From an uncultured Alistipes sp. (GTDB taxonomy: Bacteria > Bacteroidota > Bacteroidia > Bacteroidales > Rikenellaceae), in assembly GCA_944323075.1 (NCBI GenBank), contig CALURC010000016.1:124001-188000 (forward strand): DNA of 64,000 nt, given 5' to 3'. Below, in pieces: positions 33,026-42,066 of this stretch. The translations under genes and the position numbers were made by a program. Numbering within the stretch: the stretch's first letter is position 1; every line of letters begins with the position of its first letter. Under the pieces are notes generated by a model. It was given only the letters and a program-made list of their open reading frames with translations, was not told where the DNA came from and searched no databases.

Positions 33026-33961
33026 TTACATTTCAAGAATCCGATCCAACCGGGCACAAAGATCCTGCAACTCTTCGGGAGAGGCTCCACCGCCCTGTTC
33101 GGTCGTCAACCATCCGCCCCGATAGTGCTTGCGGATCTGCTCCATTACCTTCGCCCAGTTCACATTGCCCTCGGTCAATTTCACGTTGAATCCGTTCCAA
33201 CGGCCCTCTCGATCGGCAATCTCACGGCTAAACTCCTTGATATGAATCCGACCGATGCGTTTTCCCAGGATCGGAATCCATTGTTCGGGCCATCCATACA
33301 CCAGTATGTTTCCGCAATCGAAATAGAAACGCACATACGGACTCTTAAACTGATCGATATAGGAGCAGGCCTCGATCGGACTCAACAAAAAGTTGTTCCA
33401 AACATTTTCCAGACAAATTTTTACCTTCAGCTTTTCGGCCACAGGAACCAATTTCTTGATACACTCCGTCGAACGCTCCCAACAGGCGTCATAGGGCACC
33501 TCTTCGCTGACCACTCCGGGCACAAGCAACACCGCGTCCGTACCGTATGCCTTGGCATCCTCCATCGCCACAATCATGGCCTCGATACCCTCCTGACGGA
33601 CAGCCGCATCGGGGTGCGACAGGGGCTTGCTCCAATGCTCTACGTTACATACACTGGAAACGACAAGTCCCGTCTGCTCGACGGCCGACAACACTTCATC
33701 GCGATTCATGTGGCTGTTGGGCTCGATCCCGTCGTATCCGGCCGCCTTGATGGCCCGACACTTGTCCAGCACCGACCCCTCCATACCGACCGTACCCCAC
33801 ATGATCGATTTGCGCAACGGCTGCGCCGCATCGCCTTCTGTGTCCACATCGCCTTCGGCACCCGTCCACAGCGGAGAGGATGCCGCCTGAAGGCTCCAAC
33901 CCGAAAAGGCCAAAGCACCCGCACCGGCCAAAGCTTTTCTCAGAAATTCTCTTCGTTGCAT
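33026..33961 (-). CDS. Sugar phosphate isomerase/epimerase (TIM barrel), Tat-exported
   Basis: A 311-aa protein with a twin-arginine signal (MQRREFLRKALAGAGALAFSG). The mature part is a xylose-isomerase-like TIM barrel. Metal ligands are apparent in KICLENVWNNF (Glu, about 189), RFYFDCGN (Asp, about 218), GRIHIKEF (His, about 242) and TTEQGGG (Glu, about 289). It probably isomerises or epimerises a keto-sugar in the periplasm. It begins 31 bases after the stop of the Gfo/Idh gene at 33993-35357; the pair looks like a periplasmic sugar-conversion operon. Confidence 0.85.
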   Translation of the reverse strand: MQRREFLRKALAGAGALAFSGWSLQAASSPLWTGAEGDVDTEGDAAQPLRKSIMWGTVGMEGSVLDKCRAIKAAGYDGIEPNSHMNRDEVLSAVEQTGLVVSSVCNVEHWSKPLSHPDAAVRQEGIEAMIVAMEDAKAYGTDAVLLVPGVVSEEVPYDACWERSTECIKKLVPVAEKLKVKICLENVWNNFLLSPIEACSYIDQFKSPYVRFYFDCGNILVYGWPEQWIPILGKRIGRIHIKEFSREIADREGRWNGFNVKLTEGNVNWAKVMEQIRKHYRGGWLTTEQGGGASPEELQDLCARLDRILEM

Positions 33962-33992
33962 AAAGTCTCCGTTTTTAACTACATACAGAACC

Positions 33993-35357
33993 TTAAGCAG
34001 GAGTTCCCGCTACGGGCGGAGTCTCCGGAATGTCCGGCACCGGACCGAATTCATACGTATCGGGACCGAGCTTCATCTCCGAAGCCATAATCTCATCCCA
34101 CGTCACAAATTTTCCGGTATAGGCCGACTGACGCCCCATGATGGCCATCAACGTCGAACGGACATGCTGTTCCGCGTCGTTGACCAGCGTATTGGTTCTG
34201 ATCGCCGTAACCAAACGGATCAGCTCCTGCACGTAGGGATCGGGCACCGCCATCGACTGATCGGCATCTTCAGCCGCAGGATGCGGATATTTCCACGCAA
34301 CGCTTCCATCCAGATTATAGATCGTATCAAAACAGTTCGTATAGCCCTTCGTCCCGTAAACCATCACGTTATGGGTCGTGTCGCAGCCGTTGATCTGGCG
34401 CGAGGTACAATGGGCCCGCATGCCGTTTTCATAGACATACTCGATACTGAAAAAGTCATACATATCTCCGGTCACCCGGCGTTGACGTCCTCCGGTGGCT
34501 TCGGCACGAACCGGCACAATGTCCCCAAGGAACCACGTCATCATGTCGATCTCATGGACAAACTGCTCGACCACCAGATCTCCCGAGGTCCAGCAGAAGT
34601 TGACCCAATTTCGCAGCATATACTCCATATCATTCCACTCGGGCCGACGATTCACATACCACAAAGCCCCTCCCAGACGGGTCACATGGGCTGAAACAAT
34701 CTCCCCGATTGCCCCTTCGGCCACACGCCGGTAGGTCTCGATACAATCCTTTTGCGAGCGCCGGATCGTACCACTGATTACCGACAGGCCTTTTTGTTCG
34801 GCTTTTTTCGCCGTTACCAATATTTTTTTTGCCCCGACCGGATCTACAGCACAAGGCTTTTCGATAAAACAATGCTTGCCCTGCTCGACCGCATAATCGA
34901 AATGGTCGGGCCGGAATACGGGCGGCGTACACAACAGTACCACATCCACACCCGAATCGATCACCTTCTTATATGCATCGAAACCAACGAAACACTTATC
35001 ATCCGGAATCTCTTGCCCCCGGTCAGCCAATGTCTGCCGGCACGCAGCCAGTTTATCCTCAAAAACATCGCCCAACGCGGTAATCTGCAAGTTCGGCCCC
35101 GCATCCAAAAAGTTGCAAGCCGCACCTGTTCCGCGACCTCCGCAACCGATCAGACCGGCCTTGAGCGGTTGACCATCCGGTGCACTAGCCAAAATTTCGG
35201 GAACAGATACCTCTCTCAAAGGTTTCTTATCCTCCGATGATGTACAACCGGATATCCATGCCGGCATACTGAAGGTTCCCAATGTTCCAATGGCTCCTAT
35301 GGCCGAGGTTTTCAAAAAGTCTCTTCTGCTAAGCTTGAATTCTTTCTCTTTTCCCAT
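33993..35357 (-). CDS. Gfo/Idh/MocA family oxidoreductase, Tat-exported
   Basis: A 454-aa oxidoreductase with a twin-arginine signal (KLSRRDFLKTSAIGAIG, residues about 8-24). It has the nucleotide loop AGLIGCGGRGTGAA (about 65-78) and the EKP motif HCFIEKPCAVDPVGAK (about 166-181). Tat export fits a folded NAD-binding enzyme acting on periplasmic sugars, as seen in GH109-type and related Bacteroidota enzymes. Downstream in the same operon is the TIM-barrel isomerase. Confidence 0.9.
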   Translation of the reverse strand: MGKEKEFKLSRRDFLKTSAIGAIGTLGTFSMPAWISGCTSSEDKKPLREVSVPEILASAPDGQPLKAGLIGCGGRGTGAACNFLDAGPNLQITALGDVFEDKLAACRQTLADRGQEIPDDKCFVGFDAYKKVIDSGVDVVLLCTPPVFRPDHFDYAVEQGKHCFIEKPCAVDPVGAKKILVTAKKAEQKGLSVISGTIRRSQKDCIETYRRVAEGAIGEIVSAHVTRLGGALWYVNRRPEWNDMEYMLRNWVNFCWTSGDLVVEQFVHEIDMMTWFLGDIVPVRAEATGGRQRRVTGDMYDFFSIEYVYENGMRAHCTSRQINGCDTTHNVMVYGTKGYTNCFDTIYNLDGSVAWKYPHPAAEDADQSMAVPDPYVQELIRLVTAIRTNTLVNDAEQHVRSTLMAIMGRQSAYTGKFVTWDEIMASEMKLGPDTYEFGPVPDIPETPPVAGTPA

Positions 35358-35592
35358 ATTAGGTTAAATTTTAGGTATGTGTACAAATATAATCTTTTAG
35401 ACGTAAACAGCCAAATATTCCAAAGACTACTCTCTTCGACACATTAATATTGGCCAATCTTTCCATTCCATTATCTACCGAACCAGGTCTTCTTTTACAC
35501 AATGTGAAAAAATATTTACAAAGACAATTATCTGAAAAACAAAATGAAAACAAATCACACAAAAATAAATCCATCGATTTTATCAAAATGAA

Positions 35593-35623
35593 TTTGCAGA
35601 ATAAATATTTTGGCGTATATTTG
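35593..35623 (+). promoter_or_regulatory. Promoter of tRNA-Asn
   Basis: TTTG at 35593-35596, 19 bases, then TATATTTG at 35616-35623 is a textbook Bacteroidota promoter. A run of ten G (35664-35673) lies in the leader. The rest of the 35358-35592 gap is AT-rich with no gene that I can support. Confidence 0.75.
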
Positions 35624-35703
35624 CACTCGCAAACGGGAACCAAGAGAGGTTAAGAGAACGAAAGGGGGGGGGGAAAGAAAAGGAACTTGTTGCGATAGAT
35701 TAT

Positions 35704-35780
35704 TCCTCAATAGCTCAGTTGGTTAGAGCACCTGACTGTTAATCAGGGGGTCCAAGGTTCAAGTCCTTGTTGAGGAGCCA
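35704..35780 (+). tRNA. tRNA-Asn (anticodon GUU)
   Basis: A 77-nt cloverleaf: acceptor 5' TCCTCAA (35704-35710) pairs with TTGAGGA (35770-35776), discriminator G, and encoded CCA. The anticodon stem is CCTGA/TCAGG (35731-35735 with 35743-35747), with loop CTGTTAA giving GTT at 35738-35740. The T-arm GGTTCAAGTCC is intact. Confidence 0.97.
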
Positions 35781-35787
35781 GAAAATC

Positions 35788-35824
35788 AAGCACTTGCAAA
35801 GGAATTTGTGAGTGCTTTTTTGCA
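35788..35824 (+). terminator. Terminator after tRNA-Asn
   Basis: The stem AAGCACT (35788-35794) pairs with AGTGCTT (35811-35817), with partly paired inner bases and a T-run after it, starting 8 bases past the CCA. Confidence 0.7.
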
Positions 35825-35945
35825 ACCTCAATTTTGCCGTAAAACATATTTTGTACTTTTGTTTCGGCTGATTAAACATTCATTTACAACCACAAAATTA
35901 CACTTCTTTTAAGTCAAACAAAAGTTTTTCGGAAGAATACATTCA

Positions 35946-36134
35946 TCAACTTACCGTTTGATCTCCCCAAGTGATATAAAAATGTCCTTCATCGTCCTGT
36001 TTCCTCCGGAGCAGGCTTTCGATCAGGTTCGGTGAGATGCCGAACTCATCGAAGATTTCAGATTGCTCTTTAACCTCGCCCGTTTTGATAAAGTTGGTCG
36101 CGTGTGCCTGTTTTCTTTCTTGTCCAGTTGCCAT
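35946..36134 (-). CDS. Small hypothetical protein
   Basis: A 62-aa polar protein with no signal peptide, starting MATGQERKQAHATNFIK. It has an EIFDEFGISPNLIESLLRRK segment that could be a short helix-turn-helix or oligomerisation unit. It is the last of three tiny leftward genes downstream of tRNA-Asn and upstream of a MITE-like palindrome. It is probably the remnant or edge of a mobile segment. No family is recognised. Confidence 0.5.
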   Translation of the reverse strand: MATGQERKQAHATNFIKTGEVKEQSEIFDEFGISPNLIESLLRRKQDDEGHFYITWGDQTVS

Positions 36135-36217
36135 GATTTCAACTATTAAAGGGTTATGAAACTGTTAAAGTCGATCCAAAGCCGGTCTGCATGTCTATTT
36201 TCGCATGAAATACAGGA

Positions 36218-36409
36218 TCAGTCTGCCGGAATCAGATCGTCCATATCTTCGATTGCAGAGATGAGTCCATCGAAGTCTTCCTCATCTCCCAGAATTTCAG
36301 CCAATGCCGATATGATCATCGGATTGATATTGTATCGCACAGCCTGATCATTCAGGTAATCTTCTCGGGTATCGTATCCGGCTTTCTAGTATCGGTTATA
36401 GTTTGACAT
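36218..36409 (-). pseudogene. Small gene interrupted by an early stop
   Basis: From the ATG at 36409 the frame reads MSNYNRY, then TAG at codon 8 (36386-36388), then continues without a break for 55 residues (KAGYDTREDYLNDQAVRYNI..., acidic end DDLIPAD) to a TGA at 36218-36220. A long open acidic frame with the stop only near its start suggests a recent nonsense mutation or recoding. It lies between two other tiny genes on the same strand. Confidence 0.5.
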
Positions 36410-36416
36410 AATAATG

Positions 36417-36620
36417 TTAAGCGTTACAGAATAAAAAATAGATAATCGTAAAACTCAGAATCAGGATGCGTTGTCTCCAAAGCAACAGTAAGACGAAACG
36501 GAAAAGAACAGTTCCCAACAGAAGCCAGAAGAGCAGATGTAGCAGCGGTTGCCAATAATAGATGCACAAAGACAAGCAGAGAATCAATACGATTCTCTTT
36601 GCGATTTTTTTCTTTTCCAT
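36417..36620 (-). CDS. Small membrane protein
   Basis: A 67-aa protein with a basic N-terminus (MEKKKIAKR) and two hydrophobic stretches (about 10-45 and 50-65) split by LWRQR. It is the first of the three tiny leftward genes; its stop lies 7 bases from the next start. No function can be given. Confidence 0.5.
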   Translation of the reverse strand: MEKKKIAKRIVLILCLSLCIYYWQPLLHLLFWLLLGTVLFRFVLLLLWRQRILILSFTIIYFLFCNA

Positions 36621-36678
36621 AGTAAATATTTTATGGATTCAAAGGAACCGTAAGAAGCTTTAATTTTTTTGACGTTTT

Positions 36679-36859
36679 ATTGGATTTGGTTCCGTTCCGA
36701 AAACAAGGGCCGAGAACGGGTCCCGATCCGCCTATGCAAGGTTTCGGGTGAAAAAATACACCCGTAAGGGTGCGATTTTTTCGCCCGAACCGTAGGGTAA
36801 CCTTGTCAGAGGCGATCGCCGTTCACGACCTTTGTGTAGGAACGGAATAAATTGGATTT
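36679..36859. repeat. MITE-like long palindrome with 9-bp direct repeats
   Basis: An imperfect inverted repeat spans 36690-36847. TTCCGTTCC pairs with GGAACGGAA; ACAAGGG, GAACGG, GATCCGCC, CAAGG and TTCGGGTGAAAAAAT all have partners on the right in matching order around a central CACCC/GGGTG hairpin. The same 9-mer ATTGGATTT flanks both sides (36679-36687, 36851-36859), like a target-site duplication. There is no coding capacity. It is a candidate non-autonomous transposable element or a structured RNA. Confidence 0.6.
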
Positions 36860-37096
36860 TTTTTAAGGTCAGATGGGTATAGATATATTTGTGACAATAT
36901 AATATTCAATCTTATAGAATGTGAAAAAGATTGTTTATATTGCATCTTATAATAGAAATGATGATATCATTTTGTTATAATAAAAGCGAATATAATAAAA
37001 TAGGCTTCCGAAAATACCGGAATTGACACCCAAGAGGTTGTTGTATTAATTGATTTTTTCTATTTTAGTACATTAAAGTATATAACGGGGTAATTT

Positions 37097-39472
37097 ATGC
37101 AGGTTAATTACAGAAAAGTATTTTGTGTTTTCTTCTTTATTATGCTGGTAATCAGTCAAAATGTGCATGCTCAAGATAATCATGAGGGGGTCATACGAGG
37201 TACGATCATAGACACATCGGAAAATCCGGTTCAATATGCATCCGTATCTTTATTTGATACCGATAGTATAATGGTTTTAACGGTTTTGTCGGATAGCTTA
37301 GGTCGGTTTGAGATGAAAAATTTGTCCCTAAAGCAAGGTACTATACATTTTTCTCACATTCTATATAATCCACTGGAAATTCATGTAGATCTGATGCAAA
37401 ACTCTTTGTTGGATACGGTAATTATGACTCCTAAAATATATGGCATCGACAAGGTCACTGTAATGGCTGATTTTATGAAACCCCAACCCAATGGATATGT
37501 AGTTGAACTCAGAGGGAATAAAATTACAAAAGGTAAAACAATGCAGGAAACATTGGGTTTGTTACCGGGAGTTTCTACGTACAACGGCATATCAATCAAT
37601 GGGATTGGTGGAACCCAAATTTATATTGACAACCGGAAAGTGAATAACCAGAAGGAATTGGAAGCCCTATTGTCGGAATATGTAGATCATGTGGAGGTAA
37701 AATATAACGCGGGTAGTTCTTATGATGCGCAGGAACGTGGGGGTGTGATAAAAATTACATTAAAAGAGATGTATCAAAATGGGTTTTTTGGTTCATTAGG
37801 AGGAAGTGCATCCGTACGTCCTAAATATGGATTGAGCTCTGAAAATGCATATTTAATATTCCGAGGTAAATATAAGAAAGTTGGTCTGTATAATTATGGT
37901 GGTTATTCAAATTTCAAAGAGATAGCTCGTTATGACATATCGAGTTATTACCCTGATTCCAAAACCGCATTGAATATGATTACCGATGAAAGCGGTTGGG
38001 CGCGCAACTTTCATGATAATCTAAGCATTGTCTATAATTTTACCCCGCAACATAGTTTAGGTGCGAATTTTAGTATCAGCTTGGGGAAATCATATCCCAA
38101 AAGCACCTCTAATTCTATCACATACAGTGATTCGAATAACCAAAGTTCATTCTCTGAGATTAAAAGCACCCATAAAAATAGTCTATATCAAACGACATTG
38201 GATTATACATGGTTAATTGACGACAAAGGTTCAGACTTGGTTGTTAAAGCTGATTATTTAACAAACAGGGCAAATAGAAAGTCTAATTATCAATATGATT
38301 CGGTCGAAAACAGGCGAGATGATTTAACCGATAAGACACGCATGTTTGCAACCGATGTTAAATTTACATATCATCTTGGAGAACAATCCGTATTGTCTGC
38401 CGGAGGCCGATATTATTTTCTTCGCACGGAACGTGACCTTTTGTATGAGAACAGAGAGGGTGAATTATGGGTTGATAATTACGATTTGAGTGATAATTTT
38501 ATGGTGAAAGGTGATGGTTTTGCCGGCTATTTAAGTTTTTCATCTTCGGTCAAACGTTTTTTTTATGAGGTGGGATTGCGTGTACAGCAAGATAACGTCA
38601 GGCATATTTCACACAAAACAGATGATGAGGTAAACAATAAATATTTTAATTTTTTCCCGAATGCGAACATTAATTATCTAAGTGCCAATCAGAACTTCTC
38701 GGTCAATTTATCTTATTCGAGAAATATCGGATATATTCCGTACAGTGAGATTTCTCCGGCTGTGCATTACGAAACCGAATATTCCTATACCAAAGGGAAT
38801 CCGGATCTGACCCTTTCGATAGATAATATTTTCCAATTTTCTATCATGTTGGGAAAGTGGGATTTCTATTATGATTACTATTATTCAACAAATGAAATAA
38901 ATTATTTCACCTTCTTGGATAATGAAAATCCACTAATAAAATATTCTATGCCAATGAATACGCGATCGTCCACTTTCCATATATTAGGGTTTGACAGAGA
39001 GGTTAATATTACGAAATGGTGGGATTTGTATTGTGATTTCTATATGAAAAATCGAAATATATCTTATCCTGAATCGGATACTATCCAACAATATAGCAGT
39101 ACGGCCTTTTTTGGAACCATTACAAATGATTTCCGTATAAATGACACGTGGGGAGGTACCATAAGCATTGTGGGCGAAACTCGGGAGAAAATAGATGATA
39201 AAACGATGTTGCCTGTCTATGGAGTTAGTATTGATATCTACAAATACTTTTTCAAGAAGAAATTTCTTGTGAAGTTATCAGCCCAACCGTTATTCTCCAA
39301 ATTAAGGAATTGGGAAATCAATAAAAGGGATTATATCTCATACAATAGATATAAAACTCCTCAAACGAATTTCAGATTCAGTTTAAGTTACAATTTTAAT
39401 TCAGGGAAAAATATTACAGTCAAACAAGTGGAATCCATTCAGTCCATCGAAGAAAGAGTTGAAAAGAAGTAA
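37097..39472 (+). CDS. Outer-membrane beta-barrel protein (TonB-dependent-receptor-like)
   Basis: A 791-aa protein with a signal peptide ending VHAQ (about 26). Residues about 30-110 are a carboxypeptidase-regulatory-like beta-sandwich (GVIRGTIIDTSENPVQYASVSLFDTDS), and 125-225 a plug-like domain (GKTMQETLGLLPGV, IYIDNRKV). The rest is a long beta-barrel with alternating aromatic strands. It belongs to the outer-membrane beta-barrel family common in Bacteroidota and probably imports a ligand with TonB; no TonB box is clear. It opens the AT-rich segment at 37-47 kb. Confidence 0.85.
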   Translation: MQVNYRKVFCVFFFIMLVISQNVHAQDNHEGVIRGTIIDTSENPVQYASVSLFDTDSIMVLTVLSDSLGRFEMKNLSLKQGTIHFSHILYNPLEIHVDLMQNSLLDTVIMTPKIYGIDKVTVMADFMKPQPNGYVVELRGNKITKGKTMQETLGLLPGVSTYNGISINGIGGTQIYIDNRKVNNQKELEALLSEYVDHVEVKYNAGSSYDAQERGGVIKITLKEMYQNGFFGSLGGSASVRPKYGLSSENAYLIFRGKYKKVGLYNYGGYSNFKEIARYDISSYYPDSKTALNMITDESGWARNFHDNLSIVYNFTPQHSLGANFSISLGKSYPKSTSNSITYSDSNNQSSFSEIKSTHKNSLYQTTLDYTWLIDDKGSDLVVKADYLTNRANRKSNYQYDSVENRRDDLTDKTRMFATDVKFTYHLGEQSVLSAGGRYYFLRTERDLLYENREGELWVDNYDLSDNFMVKGDGFAGYLSFSSSVKRFFYEVGLRVQQDNVRHISHKTDDEVNNKYFNFFPNANINYLSANQNFSVNLSYSRNIGYIPYSEISPAVHYETEYSYTKGNPDLTLSIDNIFQFSIMLGKWDFYYDYYYSTNEINYFTFLDNENPLIKYSMPMNTRSSTFHILGFDREVNITKWWDLYCDFYMKNRNISYPESDTIQQYSSTAFFGTITNDFRINDTWGGTISIVGETREKIDDKTMLPVYGVSIDIYKYFFKKKFLVKLSAQPLFSKLRNWEINKRDYISYNRYKTPQTNFRFSLSYNFNSGKNITVKQVESIQSIEERVEKK

Positions 39473-39599
39473 AATATAAATAGGAGTAACTCGAAAAGCC
39501 TTTAAGTGAGTAGAGATAAATACATTTAATAATCGACTACCAGATCAAGAGGTTACCAGGAGGTTGTGGCAAATCAATAATTTTGATATCACAGACATT

Positions 39600-40187
39600 A
39601 TGAAGCGAATAATTATTATAGTAGCATCTGTTTGCTTATCTATCATGAGTTGTCGTCAAGAGCAGAATCAATCTAAGTCAACCCTTGATAAATTTAATTT
39701 GGATTTTGAGCAGGTGGAAAATGGGATGCCAGTTGGATGGGATACCAAAGGAGGTTATGACTATATATTTTCATCAGATTCAATCATTGTAAAAAGCGGA
39801 AAATATTCCGCTTCTATCGAGATGTATGAGGGAACGTCTCAATTTGGAGTGCTGGGGTTGATAATACATAACAATTATGAGGGGAGGCGAATTACCCTTT
39901 CTGGATATGTAAAATCCGAAAATGTGGATGGCTACGCTAGCCTATTGATGAGGATTGATCCGGAAATAGGTGTTAAAGAGGTTAAAATAAAAGGAACTAC
40001 TGATTGGAAAAAATATGAGATTTCGCTAAAAATGAATCCTCGGGAAACAAAAGCTTTCGCTGTGGGTGCCATTTTAGTGGGCAAAGGCAAAGTATGGTTC
40101 GATGACGTTAGAATTTGTATAGACGGCAAAGATATCAATGAATTGGAATCTGTCGAAATTGAACGAATATCATTATTGTCGATTTAA
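39600..40187 (+). CDS. Lipoprotein with jelly-roll-like domain
   Basis: A 195-aa protein from the ATG at 39600, with a lipobox (I-M-S-C, Cys18). The mature part, LDFEQVENGMPVGWDTKGGYDY onward, looks like a carbohydrate-binding jelly roll: repeated beta strands, SGYVKSENVDGYASLLMRI (about 98-116) and VGAILVGKGKVWFDDVRI (about 157-174) near the end. WFDDV is typical of such modules. It precedes the S41 peptidase with two bases between and may work with it. Confidence 0.65.
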   Translation: MKRIIIIVASVCLSIMSCRQEQNQSKSTLDKFNLDFEQVENGMPVGWDTKGGYDYIFSSDSIIVKSGKYSASIEMYEGTSQFGVLGLIIHNNYEGRRITLSGYVKSENVDGYASLLMRIDPEIGVKEVKIKGTTDWKKYEISLKMNPRETKAFAVGAILVGKGKVWFDDVRICIDGKDINELESVEIERISLLSI

Positions 40188-40189
40188 TT

Positions 40190-41923
40190 GTGAAAGGAAT
40201 TATTATCACAATCGGAATGATTTTTATACTAAGTTGTCATCATGGGCGAATCGAAGAACAATCGGGAACGGCCCATGGCGATTATTTGGAGTTTGCGAAT
40301 AGCTCGAATGTAGTAATTGAGCGACTCGATAGTACGCAAATCGAAAATTTGACCAACTTGGGATTGATATGGGGGTTTTTGAAATACTACCATCCCAATA
40401 TCGCAAAAGGGAATTACAACTGGGACTATGAACTGTTCAAGATCTTTCCTGAAATTTTGAGAGCGGAAAACAATATTCATCGCGATTCAATTTTTATAGA
40501 ATGGATAAACGGTCTTGGCAAATTTGCCGAAAATAAAAAAGAAATATCTATAAAGAAAGAGATTAAATTGGCGCCCGATTTGGGATGGATAGAAAGTTCG
40601 GGGTTTTCTAACGAACTTGTTTCTTTACTCTTAAAAGTCAAAAACTCAAAAAGGCATAGAAAGCACCATTATGTCGGATATTATTTTACTGGTAATCCTA
40701 AATTTAAAAATGAAGAGCCATATTCGAATATGCTCTATCCCGATGCCGGTTTTCGATTATTGGCATTATATAGATATTGGAACATTATTCAATATTTCTT
40801 CCCTTACAAAAATCTAATCGAATGCGACTGGAAAGAGGTATTGAGAGAGTTTGTTCCTAAAATCGTGAATACGAACAATGAAACGGAATATGCACTTGCG
40901 ATTTTGGAACTAACCGAGCGGATCCACGATTCGCATGCAATCACCTTGAACCACAATTATTCATTAGCTAATCATTTTGGGAAATTCAGCGCTTCGGTAG
41001 AATTGACATTTATTGAAAACCAACCTGTCGTTACGGGTTTTTATAACGAAAACTTAGGCAGGGACACAGGCATGGAAATAGGCGATGTTTTAACAAAAAT
41101 CAATCATGTTCCGGTTGCCGAAATTATAGATGGTCTCCTAAAATATACACCGGCCTCGAACTATCCCGGAAAATTGAGAAATCTTGCGAAAAACATGTTG
41201 AGAACGAACGACTCGATTATCCATGTCGAATTTATTCGGGACAATAAACCTCAAAATAAGGTCTTAAGGGTATTTTCGGATGACAAACACGATTTATATC
41301 ATATATATTCCAAAGAAAAAGACACCTGTTTGGAATTTATTGATGACGGAATAGCATACCTCGATTACAGTGTACTGGAGAACAAACACATACCTAAGAT
41401 TTGGAAAAAGATAAAGAATACAAAGGGATTAATTATCGATATTAGGAATGGAACATCCGGAGATTTCCCTGTTTTACTTTTTTGTCAATTTTTATTACCA
41501 ACGAAAACTCCTTTCTTTTTAAAGTCAACGACAAAGCATTATTCTATACCCGGATTGTTTACCATTGAGAAAGGTTATAATGTAGGTAGAAAAAATAAAA
41601 ATTACTACAAGGGAAAAATTATTATTTTAGTAAATGAAAATACTCAAAGTACGGGAGAATTCCAGGCAATGGCATACAGAGTTCACCCGAATGCGGTGGT
41701 AGTCGGTTCTGCAACGGCAGGAGCAGATGGGAATGTGTCAAAATTTTATCTTCCGGGAGGGATAGAAACTTGGATCAGCGGAATTGGCATTTATTACCCT
41801 GATGGAAGTGAAACCCAACGCATCGGTATTGTACCTGATGTTGAAGTAAAGCCTACCATACAGGGTATTAGGGAAAGGCAGGACGAAGTATTGGAAAAAG
41901 CAATTGAGATTGTTAACAGATAA
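40190..41923 (+). CDS. S41 family peptidase lipoprotein
   Basis: A 577-aa protein with a GTG start at 40190, two bases after the previous stop, and a lipoprotein signal (LSCHHG). The C-terminal half is a tail-specific-protease (S41) domain: a PDZ-like part near 265-330 (GMEIGDVLTKINHVPV) and the catalytic Ser in NENTQSTGEFQAMA (about 483-496). The last part (ISGIGIYYPDGSETQRIGIVPDVEV) matches the family end. The cluster may degrade extracellular peptide. Confidence 0.85.
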   Translation: MKGIIITIGMIFILSCHHGRIEEQSGTAHGDYLEFANSSNVVIERLDSTQIENLTNLGLIWGFLKYYHPNIAKGNYNWDYELFKIFPEILRAENNIHRDSIFIEWINGLGKFAENKKEISIKKEIKLAPDLGWIESSGFSNELVSLLLKVKNSKRHRKHHYVGYYFTGNPKFKNEEPYSNMLYPDAGFRLLALYRYWNIIQYFFPYKNLIECDWKEVLREFVPKIVNTNNETEYALAILELTERIHDSHAITLNHNYSLANHFGKFSASVELTFIENQPVVTGFYNENLGRDTGMEIGDVLTKINHVPVAEIIDGLLKYTPASNYPGKLRNLAKNMLRTNDSIIHVEFIRDNKPQNKVLRVFSDDKHDLYHIYSKEKDTCLEFIDDGIAYLDYSVLENKHIPKIWKKIKNTKGLIIDIRNGTSGDFPVLLFCQFLLPTKTPFFLKSTTKHYSIPGLFTIEKGYNVGRKNKNYYKGKIIILVNENTQSTGEFQAMAYRVHPNAVVVGSATAGADGNVSKFYLPGGIETWISGIGIYYPDGSETQRIGIVPDVEVKPTIQGIRERQDEVLEKAIEIVNR

Positions 41924-41945
41924 GACGTTATGTAAATCAAAGAAA

Positions 41946-42034
41946 CCCAAAGTTAATGAAAGAGATAGGTACAGGTTTGACGGAAAACGACGATTCCCGT
42001 GCTACTATTTTACACGCATAAAGAACCCAAATAA
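41946..42034 (+). pseudogene. Decayed 3' end of a 6-bladed beta-propeller gene
   Basis: This stretch is a near copy of the end of the propeller gene at 45750-46922. CAGGTTTGACGGAAAACGAC matches exactly, and AAAGAACCCAAATAAA ends both. It has an extra T in CGATTCCCG and other changes that break the reading frame. Only the last roughly 90 bases of the gene remain, left between the S41 gene and the first intact paralog. Confidence 0.75.
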
Positions 42035-42066
42035 AAAACTGAAAATACACTCTAAAAACATCTAAT

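Noticed and set aside
35704-36900. tRNA-Asn as the attachment site of an integrated element
   Set aside because: I found no second copy of the tRNA 3' end and no integrase in the window, so an att site cannot be claimed.
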